Origin: Zygnema cylindricum
Lineage: Eukaryota > Streptophyta > Zygnematophyceae > Zygnematales > Zygnemataceae
Length of the DNA stretch: 64,000 nucleotides
Reading direction: 5' to 3'
Assembly: GCA_037447655.1 (NCBI GenBank)
Contig: JBBHKE010001289.1
Coordinates: 321,188-385,187, forward strand
Part shown: positions 31,597 to 42,270 of the stretch, piece by piece
How the letters are laid out: each line of letters opens with the position of its first letter
Numbering within the stretch: the first letter of the stretch is position 1
Program-made: the position numbers and the translations under genes
The notes under the pieces: model-generated
Told to the model about the DNA's origin: nothing
What the model saw: only the letters and a program-made list of their open reading frames with translations
The model's database searches: none

Positions 31597-32565
31597 ATGA
31601 AACCTCTATGATAATATTAGCACTTTTGATTTTGGTAATGAATAAGTGCCACCCTGGCCCGAAAAACTCTGATGAACTTCACCTTTGTGTAGCGCGGACT
31701 CCCTTGACTTTGCTGCAAAATGAATCACTGAATTTGCTCACTTGAGAATTAAGTTATGGTTGTTCAAAGACAACAAATTTATCCAGACTGCCTCTGGGAG
31801 GGAGAGGACTTTTCAAAAAATGTTTAAAATCTAAGAAACTACTTTAAAATTTCTAGACCAATCAAAATAAAATACAATACATAATGTATATATAAAGTAC
31901 GGCAGCCGTCATACTTTATGTACGAAAATACACGCCATCACTCACGGTCTGCCACGTGGCAGGTAAGTCGTTTATGTTCTGTCTTTTTCCTTTTCCGGTA
32001 ACCAATAGAATGATGCCACGTGTTGTTTAACTAAGTAAGACCAAAAAAATCCACGTGGCATATTGGCACTCGCGCGTGCCGTCCGTTTGTATTTCAGCGA
32101 TTGATGTTGGCCGTTCGATCTTGACGGCACGCCGAATAACATTGATGTTGAAATTCTTCTTGTATTTGACAGCTAAATTTCAATGGTTGTCGTTGCGTGT
32201 TGACCATTAAAATTCGGATCCGCGGTGAACCGTCAATCGTGAAGGACATTTAATTTCGTCCGTTGAAATTAAATGTCGTTTCATTATTTCGTGCGGAACA
32301 GTATTTCATAATGTACTGTGTTTTCCATGTCCGTGTAGTTTTGTTAGTTGTTAAATGAAATTATCGTTGCGAAACTATTTAAATATTTATAAAGCACAAT
32401 TTTTGCATGGAAATTTCAATATCTACTGGTCAAGGTGGACGGCTAATCCGTACGGCCGATAACTGGAAGGTCGTAGGATCCATTCCCGTCTTTGGCAGTC
32501 TAATGTTTTAGAGAGGTTTTTTCTTATCATTTGCTTGAGGCAACCATGGCAGCCTGCCAAATCTC
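31553..32565 (-). mobile_element. 5' LTR of the minus-strand fragment, cut at its outer end
   Basis: It aligns with 19894-20900 (same G-boxes, GTAC cluster near 31885-31925, antisense module near 32440-32500). The outermost about 90 bases are replaced by the LTR starting at 32566. A piece with the missing sequence is at 29413-29502. Confidence 0.8.
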
Positions 32566-33608
32566 TGTTGAAATAAGTAGTTTTTAGTATATTTTCTAGG
32601 TCTAAATTTATTAGAGAAGAAAATGTAGGCAGCCTGCCTCTATCTCTTCTCTCTCTCTCGCCCCCATACTTGTTGTAGTCACTGAAGGAGAGAGAGAGAG
32701 AGCAATGGAGCCATGGCTGCCTCAACTCCATAGGAAGGACTAAAGAGTGGCTTAAGCCACTCTCAACAAAAGGTTGAGCCCGGCAGGATTCGAACCCCCG
32801 ACCGGCAGAGCGCGGCGTAGCCGTTAGCTCTAACTAGTCTGTCGTAGAAGTCCGTTAGGAGATATAGGGTTTCATTACTTTTTAAACTATTCTAATGTAC
32901 TAGGTTCATTTAACTGGAACCCTTAACGCCACACATAGATACAGTTCTACAAAATACGAAGTACTGTATTTGTTTGAAATGGATATCGCGCATTTTGTTT
33001 CGACATCGAAACAAATATCGCGCAAGTATTTATTATGGCCGAGATTGAATTTCGCGTCAAATCTAACGGCGCGCATCATCACCGAAATCCCAGAATGGTC
33101 ATTTTGGCATTTAGTGACGTGGCATGACCTGGCGCCACGTGGGAAGACATCATTCGGTTGCGGGAATTCCGAGGAGCGTACGGACGAGTGGAAAGTGGAC
33201 ACGCGTCCACTTAATAGCCTTGTCGTACAGAGGCCGTACAAAAAGTACATCGGCAGTAGTACTTTCTAGTACTATACAGTTTTGTGATTGGTTCGTACAG
33301 TCACTAGATAGGAGCTGTGAGAGGAAATTCGGAAAAACTAGGACTTAGGAAAATTTAGGTAGATAGTCCTCTCTCTCTGAGAGTTTGTATAAATTGGCAT
33401 CTTTGCCACCCTATAACTTATCGGTTGGTTGACCATTTCCAGTGATTCTTTTTGCTACGGACTCAGGGGAGTCCAGGCTGCACAGGGGTGCAGTCAAATT
33501 GTCAGTTTGCCTTCTTGGGCAGCAGTGGTCGTGGCTTAAAGTGGGTTAGTTAAATACTATTTAGAGGCTTCCTGTATTCTGTAGTCCAATGGAGGACACA
33601 GAATTGCA
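32566..33608 (+). mobile_element. Full 3' LTR (1043 bp)
   Basis: It starts TGTTGAAATAAGTAG, ends ACACAGAATTGCA and is followed by ATAAA. It shows a perfect B-box on the minus strand (32786-32796), inverted repeats around CCGTAC/AAAGTAC, TGATTGGTTCGTACAG, a TATA-like TGTATAAATTGG near 33384 and the leader palindrome GGACTCAGGGGAGTCC near 33459. Confidence 0.9.
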
Positions 33609-33613
33609 ATAAA

Positions 33614-34054
33614 TGCGCGGTATTGATTTCTTATCCGTACCGTAATCCGTACTTTTACATTACCGGATCTATGTATCCCGAAAACAATTACAGTTAAATG
33701 AATTATCCTACGTATTAAAGTTTAATTATATATCAAACCATATAGTACGTAACACTAGTTCTAGACTTAACGGCTAAGTCTACCGCCTACCGGCTGTTTG
33801 CCGGCCGGTAGGTACCAGGATCAAATCCTGTGGCTGACATATACCTTTTAGTAAATAAACCCCTAACTAATATATATTTGCCGTAAACCTCTGGATAGCC
33901 TAGGTAGCCATGGCTCTAGCTCCCTCTTCAATTTCTTAGTGACTGCGACAAGTTTGAGAGTTGGAGAGAGAAGTTAGAGGTAGACTGCCTCGGCTTCTTT
34001 CTATATTTCTATTTAGACCTAGAAAATACTTAAAATGGACCATTAATTTCTACA
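33614..34054 (-). mobile_element. Minus-strand main-family LTR, remaining part
   Basis: It continues the LTR broken at 27535 and ends at TTTCTACA (inverted TGTAGAAA). It contains the tRNA-like module in forward orientation: A-box-like GACTTAACGGCTAAGTC (about 33775) and B-box-like GGATCAAATCC (about 33818). Confidence 0.85.
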
Positions 34055-35331
34055 CGGAAGACATGGAGCTGCAACAAATGGACATCAAGACAGCCTTTTT
34101 GCATAGAGAATTGGAAGAGGAGATCTTCATGCAACAACCCGAAGGATTTGTGGAGGAAGGAGAGGAGAGTAAGGTATGCCGGCTGATTAAATACCTTTAC
34201 GGTTTGAAACAGGCGCCTCGACAGTGGAATAAGAAACTTGATGAGTTTCTTACCGGTTTGGGATATATCCGGATCAGCTCAGTTCACTCAGTCTATGTTT
34301 TTGAAGATGAGGAAGGTATTATATTTATTGCAATTTATGTTGATGATTTGCTTATTTTAAATAAATCAATGGAAAAAATTAATAAACTACAAACCGATCT
34401 TAAGGGGAGATTTGAAATGCAAGATATGGGGGAAGCAAAATATATTTTGGGAATTCAAGTAGAAAGAGACCGAGAAAGAAAGATTATAAGATTGACTCAA
34501 AATGAAGCAATAAAGAACATGCTGGAAAAATTTCAGATGGATAAAGCTAATAGTTGTACAATTCAATTGGAGTTAAAGAAGGGAAATGAGGGGAGTGAGG
34601 AAGAAGGAGTCATAGTCTTAGACGAGGAATTAAGTCCTGAAGAACAGAAGTTCATGCAGTCTATTGCTTATAGGCAAGTAGTGGGAAGCCTAATCTATTT
34701 TATAAATTGTACCCGGCCGGATTTGGCTGCAGCTGTAGGAGTGCTGAGTAGAAGTCTAAATGCTCCCACTAAGAGGGATTAGGAGGCAGCTAAGAGATTC
34801 CTAATATATTTGATAGGAACTAGGGATCTATGGTTGCATTTGGGTGGGGAGAATACTGACATCACTACTTGGAGTGATGCCAGTTATGGTGATGCTCCGA
34901 TGAGGAGATGTACTTCTGGATATCTATTATATATGGGTGATGGGGCTTGCTGTTGGAGTAGCAAACAGCAAAAGGTTATTGCTCAGTCCACCATAGAGGC
35001 TGAGTATATGGCCTCTTGCTCTACTGTAAAAGAATTGATGTGGGTCAAGTCTTTGTTTGGTGAGCTTGGTCACCTTAAGAGCGGTGTGCAAAATTACTTT
35101 TGTGATAATCAGGCAGCGATCGCTATTTCTGCCAATCCTAAACATCATTTTAAAGCCAAACACATGGACATTAGACTCAGCTTTGTTAGAGAGAAAGTAG
35201 AAAACAAAATAATCAGTTTAGAGTACCGACCAGATAGCGAGATGGTGGCAAATATGATGACCAAACCTGTGCCTTCCCCTAAGCTAATTTTCTGCATTGA
35301 GGAGTGTGGTCTGAAATTAAAGAGTGACTAG
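34055..35331 (+). pseudogene. pol: Copia RT and RNase H, 5' truncated
   Basis: The frame starts abruptly inside RT (EDMELQQMDIKTAFLH) right against an inverted LTR and reads SLYGLKQ-like YLYGLKQAPRQW, IAIYVDDLLIL (about 34335), DMGEAKYILGIQ, CTRPDLAAAVGVLSR, then one in-frame TAG at 34780-34782 where Trp is expected. RNase H continues (WSDASYGDAP, IEAEYMAS, DNQAAIAIS, KHHFKAKHMDIR) to the natural stop at 35329-35331. Apart from the truncation and one stop, this is among the best-preserved pol segments in the window. Confidence 0.9.
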
Positions 35332-35344
35332 AAAATAAGGGGAG

Positions 35345-36389
35345 TGTAGAAATTGATGGTTCTTTTAGTATTTTCTAGGTCTAAAATAAAGTGCAGAAAA
35401 AGAAGCCGAGGCAGTCTAACTCTAACTTCTCTCTCCAACTCCCACACTTGTTGCAGTCACTGAGAAGTTGGAGAGGAAGCTAGTGTCATGGCTGCCTATG
35501 CTATCCAGCGATTTACAGGGTAGTAAAGTAGTTAATTTACTAAAAGGTAATTGTCGCCTAGAGGATTTGATCTTGGTACCTACGGATGAGATACCGCTGG
35601 TAGCCGATAATCTCATCCATTTAGTTTAGTATTATTGGTAAGTGATATAGAGTGTATTACGTATTTGAACGTTAACAGGTAGACTAATTCATTTAACAAC
35701 AACTATATACGGGATACATAGAGTTAGTTATAAAAGTACGGATTACGAGTACGAAGAATAAATAAGTACCGTGCATTTGTTTTGATAGCGAAACAAATAC
35801 ATCACAACTATTTATGACGGCTCCGATTGAAATCGACATTCAATCGGACGGCCGGAAAGCATGCCGAGATCGCGGAAAAAGATTTTGGCGGTTTATGGTC
35901 GCCGCCTCATCGGATGACACGTGGCACCACGACATTAGATTTCGACATCTCTAAGGATTACGAAAACGAATCCAGAAAAGACACGTGTTGACATTTTTGT
36001 CATGTCGTACAATGTTCGTACATAAAGTACACCGGCAGCTATACCTTTCTGTACGGTACAGCAATATGATTGGTGTCGTATGTCAGTAGATAGAGTTTTA
36101 GAGAGAGATAGGACTTAGAAAAAATTGGTAGATAAGACCCTCTCTCCCAGAGAGCTTCTGTACAAAAGGTCAAACTTTGACCCTCCATAACTTACTGCTC
36201 AGGAGAGCAAATTCAAAGATTCTTTTTGCTATAGACTCAAGGGGGTCTTGCCTTCACAGGGGTGAAGGTCAGAGTTTTTGTTTTCCAGGATGGCGGTTAT
36301 TCGTGCTAAAAGACAAAGGGGTCAGGGTTATCCTAAAGGCTTCGTGTGAGCTCCTTACTCTGAGGTCATATGGAGGTCTCAGAGTTGCA
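35345..36389 (+). mobile_element. 3' LTR (1045 bp) of the preceding pol fragment
   Basis: It follows AAAATAAGGGGAG, starts TGTAGAAATTGATGG and ends CAGAGTTGCA. It has an antisense B-box-like GATCAAATCC near 35558, the GTAC array (36005-36050), ATTGG, and leader hairpins with CTCAGGAGAG. The next bases TGTTC would be its right target duplication; the left partner is lost. Confidence 0.88.
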
Positions 36390-36790
36390 TGTTCTAAAAT
36401 CATTGGCGCCACGCAAGCTACAATCCGATAAAAAATATCTTTTAGATTTTTAGCACCGACAACTTAGCTTCAAATCTTCACTTTCGTACCATATACCTGC
36501 CTACGAAGTAATCAAATAACATAACATTTATATTTTTTGCAGACGCCAGTCTGTACGCCATCTCATTTTTTAGGCATTATTTTTTTGAACATAACGAAAG
36601 TCCTTTGAGAGAAATAGTGTGACGAACAAAAGTTACCGAAAATAGCGTGACAAAGAAAGGTTACGAAATTTTGTTTTTATTTGCGGTTGTATTTTGGAAA
36701 TCGCGTGTCATGTGCAAATCTTAAGATTTTTTGTTGGTTTTCCATCATGACACGTAGCTTAATCGTCCAGCGTGTCGCGAACTTTTTGCT
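36390..36790. repeat. Dispersed repeat, copy 2 (see 16034-16430)
   Basis: Same orientation and landmarks as copy 1, starting TGTTCTAAAATCATTGGCGCC directly at the LTR edge. Confidence 0.7.
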
Positions 36791-37007
36791 TTGCCTTTTT
36801 TCTAAAAGGGAAAAGCATTGTAGTCGCCCTCGTCTTTGGTGACAACAAAAATTGACCGTCGATTTTTTTTGTGTAAGATCTTGAGCCGTTGAGTGTTTTG
36901 AGTTAGGATTGGCGTCTTTGCTGACAAAGAAAAGAGACACGTGGTACAATCCAATTTGTTGTGTTTCACGTGGTTGTAGTGGTATGATAAAAGACCAGAC
37001 AAAATCG
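36791..37007. other. Non-coding spacer
   Basis: Contains two CACGTGG words and T-rich tracts; no gene seen. Confidence 0.3.
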
Positions 37008-37392
37008 ACGTCACGCCAAAATGTCGTGTTATCAATACCGGTTGAGTAACGTACAGTATCGCACGTTAATTTTTTCGCGTGCGATGCTGTACATCACGCC
37101 AAGTTGTCGTTTTGTCAATATCCGAACGCGCCAAAATGTTGTGTTATCAATACTGGTTAAGTAACGTGCAGTATCGTACTTCAAATTTTTGCGCGTGCGA
37201 TCTCGTCACATCACGCCACGTTGTCGTGTTCTTAATATCCGTACACTAGTGTTATTTCAGTGTTGGCGTGACGTACGATGTGTCGTGATATCAATACCGG
37301 TACAGTAACGTACAATATCGCACTTTTAATTTTGGCGCGTGCGATCTCGTCACATCACGCCACGTTGTTGTGTTCTCAATATCCGTACACTA
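37008..37392. repeat. Minisatellite, three diverged units
   Basis: The core ATCAATACCGG...GTAACGTACAGTATCG recurs near 37032, 37147 and 37291, with ACGCCAAAATGTCGTGTT-like words between. Unit length varies from about 115 to 145 bp. Confidence 0.7.
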
Positions 37393-37503
37393 CACAGCGA
37401 ATCATAATTAGAGTAAATAACGCTAATTCGGTGGCCCTAAATTTTGACTCTATCACGTTAAATAGAGTAAATGATTCAAATTTTTTCATTATACTATTTG
37501 AGC
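37393..37503. repeat. MITE-end-like fragment
   Basis: ACACAGCGAATCATAATTAG, CGCTAATTCGGTGGCC and TTGACTCTATCACGTTAAAT recur near 42512-42600 and 44346-44400 and resemble the 16677 element ends. It leads directly into the 115-bp satellite. Confidence 0.45.
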
Positions 37504-38466
37504 TACAGCATTTTCACGTACATAGTTTAGGATTGCCCTTTCAGCGGCGATAATTACTAATCAGCGACGAGTATACTTCGTCGCTGATTCATCATCCATC
37601 GAGGAAGTTTCTTAATTTTTACAGCATTTTCACGTACATAGTTTAGGATTGGCCTTTCAGCGACGATAATTACTAATCAGCGACAAGTATACTTCGTCGC
37701 TGATTCATCATCCATCGAGGAAGTTTATAATTTTTACAGCATTTTCACGTACATAGTTTAGGATTGGCCTTTCAGCGACGATAATTACTAATCAGCGACG
37801 AGTATACTTCGTCGGTGATTCATCATCCATCGAGGAAGTTCTTAATTTTTACAGCATTTTCACGTATATAGTTTAGGATTGCCCTTTCAGCGACGATAAT
37901 TACTAATCAGCGACGAGTCTACTTCGTCGTTGATTCATCATCCATCGAGGGAGTTCCTAATTTTTACAGCATTTTCATGTACATAGTTTAGGATTGGCCT
38001 TTCAGCGGCGTAATTACTAATCAACGACGAGTATACTTTGTCGCTGATTCATTATCCATCGAGGAAGTTCATAATTTTTACAGCATTTTCAGGTACATAG
38101 TTTAGGATTGGCCTTTCAGCGGAGATAATTACTAATCAGCGACGAGCATACTTCGTTGCTGATTCATCATCCATCGAAGAAGTTCATAATTTTTACAGCA
38201 TTTTCACGTACATAGTTTAGGATTGCCCTTTGAGCGGCGATAATTACTAATCAGCGACGAGTATACTTTGTCGCTGATTCATCATCCATCGAGGAAGTTC
38301 CTAATTTTTACAGCATTTTCACGTACATAGTTTAGGATTGCTCTTTCAGCGACGATAATTACTAATCAGCGACGAGTATACTTCGTTGCTGATTCATCAT
38401 CCATCGAGGAAGTTCCTAATTTTTACAGCATTTTCACGTACATAGTTTAAGATTGCCCTTTCAGCA
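37503..38466. repeat. 115-bp satellite, eight-plus copies, each with a palindrome
   Basis: The unit start CATTTTCACGTACATAG recurs at 37509, 37625, 37740, 37855, 37970, 38084, 38199, 38314 and 38429, a strict 114-116 bp period. Each unit carries an inverted repeat, AATCAGCGACGA - 7 bases - TCGTCGCTGATT, plus CATCATCCATCGAGGAAG. Units differ by a few point changes, some of them within the palindrome arms. No reading frame is conserved. Confidence 0.95.
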
Positions 38467-38680
38467 TGATTGCTTTAGCATGATCTTCGACGACGCAGAG
38501 AGTGTCTCGTCGCTGGATGGAAATCCAACTTTGAAACTGTTTCTGCATCATCTTCGACAAAGCAGAGGCTGTCTCGTCGCTGGATGGAAATCTAGCGGTG
38601 AAAGTGATTCATCATTTAGTCGCATGGCTTTACAGCTGCGAGTTTGGTTCGTCGCTGGTCCATGAACCGACACTTTACAT
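38467..38680. repeat. Related short repeats with CGTCGCTGG motif
   Basis: Two units about 69 bases apart carry ATCTTCGAC, GCAGAG and CTCGTCGCTGGATGG, and a third partial CGTCGCTGG is at 38651. The sequence shares the CGTCGCTG word with the adjoining satellite. Confidence 0.7.
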
Positions 38681-39267
38681 ATTAGGTGGATATTATTAAA
38701 GCTCTGAACAAGTAAAAAGGTTTTTACCATGGCAAAAATACCAATTTTGACAAGGCTAAAACCATAAAAACTGGATTGAATGATGAAAGCAAAATCTTCC
38801 ATGTAGGAAAAACACAGTTCAAGTAATATACGCGGTGATAAGAAGGATTAATGCATATTTTTAACATATACAGATGATACACAAACGAAAAGACACCGAG
38901 ATTTAATATATTCCAATGCCAAAAAGTCATCGGTACAACATGAAAGCAATTAAAAAAAAACACAATTAATAAAAATATATATACTAAGTTTACACTAATA
39001 AAATCATTGATTAACAACAATGGGAAAAAAAATACAAAATTTGTACATTTAACGATGATATCGTTATCAGAACGTTAAAATAAAACAAAAGTATAGGCCT
39101 ATTAATCTACAATATTCAACAAAGCTTTATGTACTAACATAATTCTTAACGTTTCTACCTCTAGCTCGAAAATCCCCTTAAAAATAATTTAACAAGTAGG
39201 TAATATTACACACACTAACTAATTAGCAACGATCGGTGACGTCAAATACAGATTTATGCAAAGCTCC
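38681..39267. other. Non-coding, A-rich
   Basis: No recognisable feature apart from A-rich tracts. Confidence 0.35.
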
Positions 39268-39408
39268 TCAAGGTTTACTCCCCAAAACTTTCATCCTGTC
39301 CAACACCTTCAAAATGATGATTTCTTCTTCCCTACGATCACATGTTGCCGTAGGGTGCTCCCCAATAAAACGGTAGTCGGATAGAAGTTGATCAAAGATG
39401 ACAGTTTT
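39268..39408 (-). other. Possible coding remnant or last exon
   Basis: On the minus strand, 47 codons read KTVIFDQLLSDYRFIG, then REEEIIILKVLDRMKVLGSKP and a stop at 39268-39270. The composition is protein-like (charged helix) rather than random A/T frame. The upstream extension is a CT-rich tract without a clear start. I do not recognise the family. Confidence 0.2.
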
Positions 39409-39787
39409 ACATACGAAAGAGAGAGGATGATAACGGATTAGTAGGGGGTATATGGGCTCAACAAATAAAACGAGAAAAATGACGGACAGCGAGAGACGGA
39501 ACAGTTAGAAGAAGGAAATGAGAGAGAAGATGAGAGAAAGGGTATGGGTAAAATGAGTGAGAGAGAGAGGGGAGAACATAGTGAGGGAGAAAGGTAAGCA
39601 AATGAAGTGGGAAAGAATGTGAGTGTTAGACAATGCGAAAATGAAGAGGTAAAAGGATAAAAAGGGAGAGAGAATGAAACAGGAGGAAGAATAAGAAGGT
39701 AGAGGGAGCGAGAGATATGAACAAACACGGTGAAATGCGCACTTACCGAAAAACCCTTCATAAACACTAAAATTTATAGCGACGGTA
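39409..39787. other. Purine-rich tract (GA-rich plus strand)
   Basis: About 300 bases of GAGAGA/AAGGGA words with little pyrimidine on the plus strand. The Ser/Phe/Pro-rich minus-strand frame here is a product of this composition, not a gene. It could be a CT-rich promoter or leader of a minus-strand gene; nothing proves it. Confidence 0.4.
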
Positions 39788-40903
39788 ATGGCGCGATTCC
39801 TCTTGTTGTTTCGGCATATTATTGTGTACCCTAATACTGTTGTAAACCCTAAAATGAGGTATGGAGTCGATGGATGTCGCGAGACTCAGCGAGGTGGCGG
39901 GGAGACGATCCGTATCTTGCCGAAAAAATGGCGGCGTCATGTGAAAATGGCTCTGCGAGATTCTGAATTCACCCACCAGAGGACGAAGATGTGGTTGGGA
40001 TTAGTCAGAACACAAAATCTATTTTTTGTGTTCTCTCCGCATTTGCCGTTGGTTTGATATCAATTGCCGTTTTCTAGGCGCCGCTTTTCTTCAATCCTAA
40101 ATTTTGTAACTTTACTCTATTTTATTTACAATGTGACAGTAATTTGTTTTCGTTTTGTGAAACATTACCCATTTTAGGGTCAAACGTAACTTTAATAAGC
40201 GTCTCTTTGGTTTAAAGGTCTGGTATTACCGTTATGTTTCTTTTTGGCCCTGTAATAGTGTAAATATATACACTATTATTTTTGCAATATCTCAAATAGA
40301 GTTAATACGGCAACGTGTTAGACTTAACTCTAACGCGACGATGAACATGTGTAAGTACGCAACATTACGCTTACGTAACATAGACAGTTTTTACCATGTG
40401 CACATGTTATCCGTTCACACTATAACACACAAAAACGAACGTCTATTGTATGCGAACGTTTATTTTGCAAACTCGACTCAACAATTTTTGTAAGCGCAGC
40501 TATGTATGCGACCGACATAAGATAACCACAAATTCCGTACGGATTCCGGAAAAGAAGTACAATGTTGTACTATCAAACTACTTCCGTACACCACACTATT
40601 CATGCATTCAGTACGGTCATACCATTGACGCTTATTTACAAGTACCGCATTTAATTTCAAAGATAAATTAGATTCAATCAATGTATTTCGTGTATCAATG
40701 TCAAAATTTCGGGGTGCCGATATAGCGTACAGTACGCTAATAACAATTCACGGTGTAGTTTCAGTACGGGAACGAAACCGTATGTATATAAGTAAGGACT
40801 GATAAATGTTGATTATCGGTAAATCAAAAAAAGGTACATATCGGGTATCAGTAATTGGCTACCGATACACAACACTAAAAAAACATTCAACAATCTCACT
40901 TTA
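39788..40903. other. Non-coding; right end of a hAT-like element at about 40790-40877
   Basis: The 89-residue plus-strand frame at 39788-40057 shows no motif. Near 40790-40877 the run ATTATCGGTAAAT...TACCGATACACAACACTAA matches the right end of the element at 45484-46348, so a truncated copy lies here. GCTAATAACAATTCACGGTG at 40738 is a MITE-like end. Confidence 0.4.
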
Positions 40904-42270
40904 GGGTGGGGCTCCATCTGGCAACTAGTGAGGTTGTTTAATGTAAAACATACCTTAACGTACTAAACTGTACCGTTTTTTTTTTTATATATAAAACATG
41001 TTTACTGGAGATTCGGCAAAATTCTTCAAACTTTTTGGCGAAAATTTCGACCGACTGATTTTGAGTTTTCAAAGCTAACGCTCTTTTGGTGTTTGAGCAG
41101 TCTACTTAACTGTCTTCAAGAGGACACTCGCCACACACTGGACGTGTCTATCAGTACACTTGGAAACAAAAGATAAAGTCCACGCCAGACGAGCAATTAC
41201 AACCCAACATTTGGCAAAGGCCATGAGCCTTCGTACAAGGTGTATTCAAATCGACTGGAAACAACCGAAAAATCTTTGATGGAAGATATCCTCTAACGCT
41301 TTGGCAGAAAAAGACTTTGTGTGTAAAACATAGTTCAAAAGTAGGTGAAAGTAGGCCCATACAATATTTTTATTGTATGTAAAACATACAATGTGACTTT
41401 AAGACCCATATTGTTTTGGTCGCAAAATGAAAAAAAAATAGTAGCTGCAATGAGCTGCACATCGATCGATAGAGAATTAAACGTCATGTCTAAATTTAGA
41501 AAAACATTCGAACAATTTTTTATTTTTTTGTGAGTTTTGAGGTAGATTTTATTTAAACCATCAGATTTGGACGATCGGACGGTTGCTGATCAAAGTAGCG
41601 ATCTAAGAAGATCACATGAAAAGCCTATAGCACAACTTACGATAGGACTATCTGTCATATTAGCGTCTGCAATTTTGAAGGCCACACTAAATAAAGCCTC
41701 AAATTGACCAACCAGGCAGTATAGGACGATAAAAAAAAAAAAAATCGGGTTTTCTTTCCCGCGGAATGTCATCCTACGGCGTGTTAGTTCGCTAAAAAAA
41801 TTTCATCCGGCAGCGTGCGCTGTACTATGATCATACGTTAGATTCGTACGTTTGTACAAGAGTGTGCCTAACGCACACACATACAGTATGCCTACTCTAC
41901 GCGAGTTTTGTGCCAAGTTTTGTGCGCCTACCAAATGCTTACCATAAAAACGCATACTTTTGAACTATGGTGTAAAACATAATTGCATAATTTACATAGT
42001 TGTAAAGTACGCACAGGGAAAAGCTATAATTTCATACAGTTTTATAGATTTTAAATAGCGCCCGTCCATACAGATACGTCATTCAAATTTTGTGCTTTTT
42101 ATATTTTAATAATTAGAGCCGTCTGAAGAAAAACCTACGTGGTTCCAATTGAAACGAATCACTTAGGCGATAGGTGCTTTGTTGGCACGACCTGATCCAC
42201 AAGGGATAAAAATATTACTACCTGTGAACGTGCCCGTAGTATTATTGGAAACGCCTGATGGACGATGGCT
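40904..42270. repeat. Dispersed repeat GGGTGGGGCTCCAT, copy 2, carrying a MITE
   Basis: It matches 17089-17830 in the same order and orientation, apart from the 41329-41969 insertion and its 8-bp duplication. TTA precedes both left ends. No transposase frame is seen. Confidence 0.65.
41329..41969. mobile_element. hAT-like MITE (641 bp) with 8-bp target duplication
   Basis: The ends CATAGTTCAAAAGTAG and (inverted) ACTTTTGAACTATG are flanked by GTGTAAAA at 41321-41328 and 41970-41977. The related sequence near 17521 reads through without it. Related copies are at 44907-45475 and 26041-26331. It has no coding capacity, so movement would need a transposase supplied elsewhere; an 8-bp duplication is typical of hAT. 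Confidence 0.8.

Larger units (their letters stand above)
27536..33608 (+). mobile_element. Rearranged copia element, TGTTGAAATAAG subfamily
   Basis: It is bounded by ATAAA at 27531-27535 and 33609-33613 and splits a minus-strand LTR. It holds a truncated 5' LTR (27536-28012), an RNase H fragment (28013-28513), a truncated LTR copy (28542-29266), a block of foreign minus-strand copia sequence (29267-32565) and a full 3' LTR (32566-33608). The coding part is reduced to the end of pol. The inner order cannot arise from simple nesting; recombination must have occurred. Confidence 0.8.

Noticed and set aside
26922-34054. Solo LTR with its own target duplication around the minus-strand LTR
   Set aside because: Flanks ACTTC and CGGAA do not match, and the right side enters RT of another element, so this LTR is a rearrangement product rather than a clean solo LTR.
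26922-36389. RT fragment at 34055 as the interrupted half of a single element to the left
   Set aside because: No matching upstream half exists before 26922 (that is a truncated MITE), so simple nesting does not explain it.
37503-38466. Regularly spaced repeats with palindromes, CRISPR-like at first sight
   Set aside because: The whole 115-bp unit is repeated with no unique spacers, and the context is eukaryotic; it is a satellite.
39438-39767. 109-residue Ser/Pro/Leu-rich minus-strand ORF
   Set aside because: It is the translation of a low-complexity CT-rich tract, with no domain.
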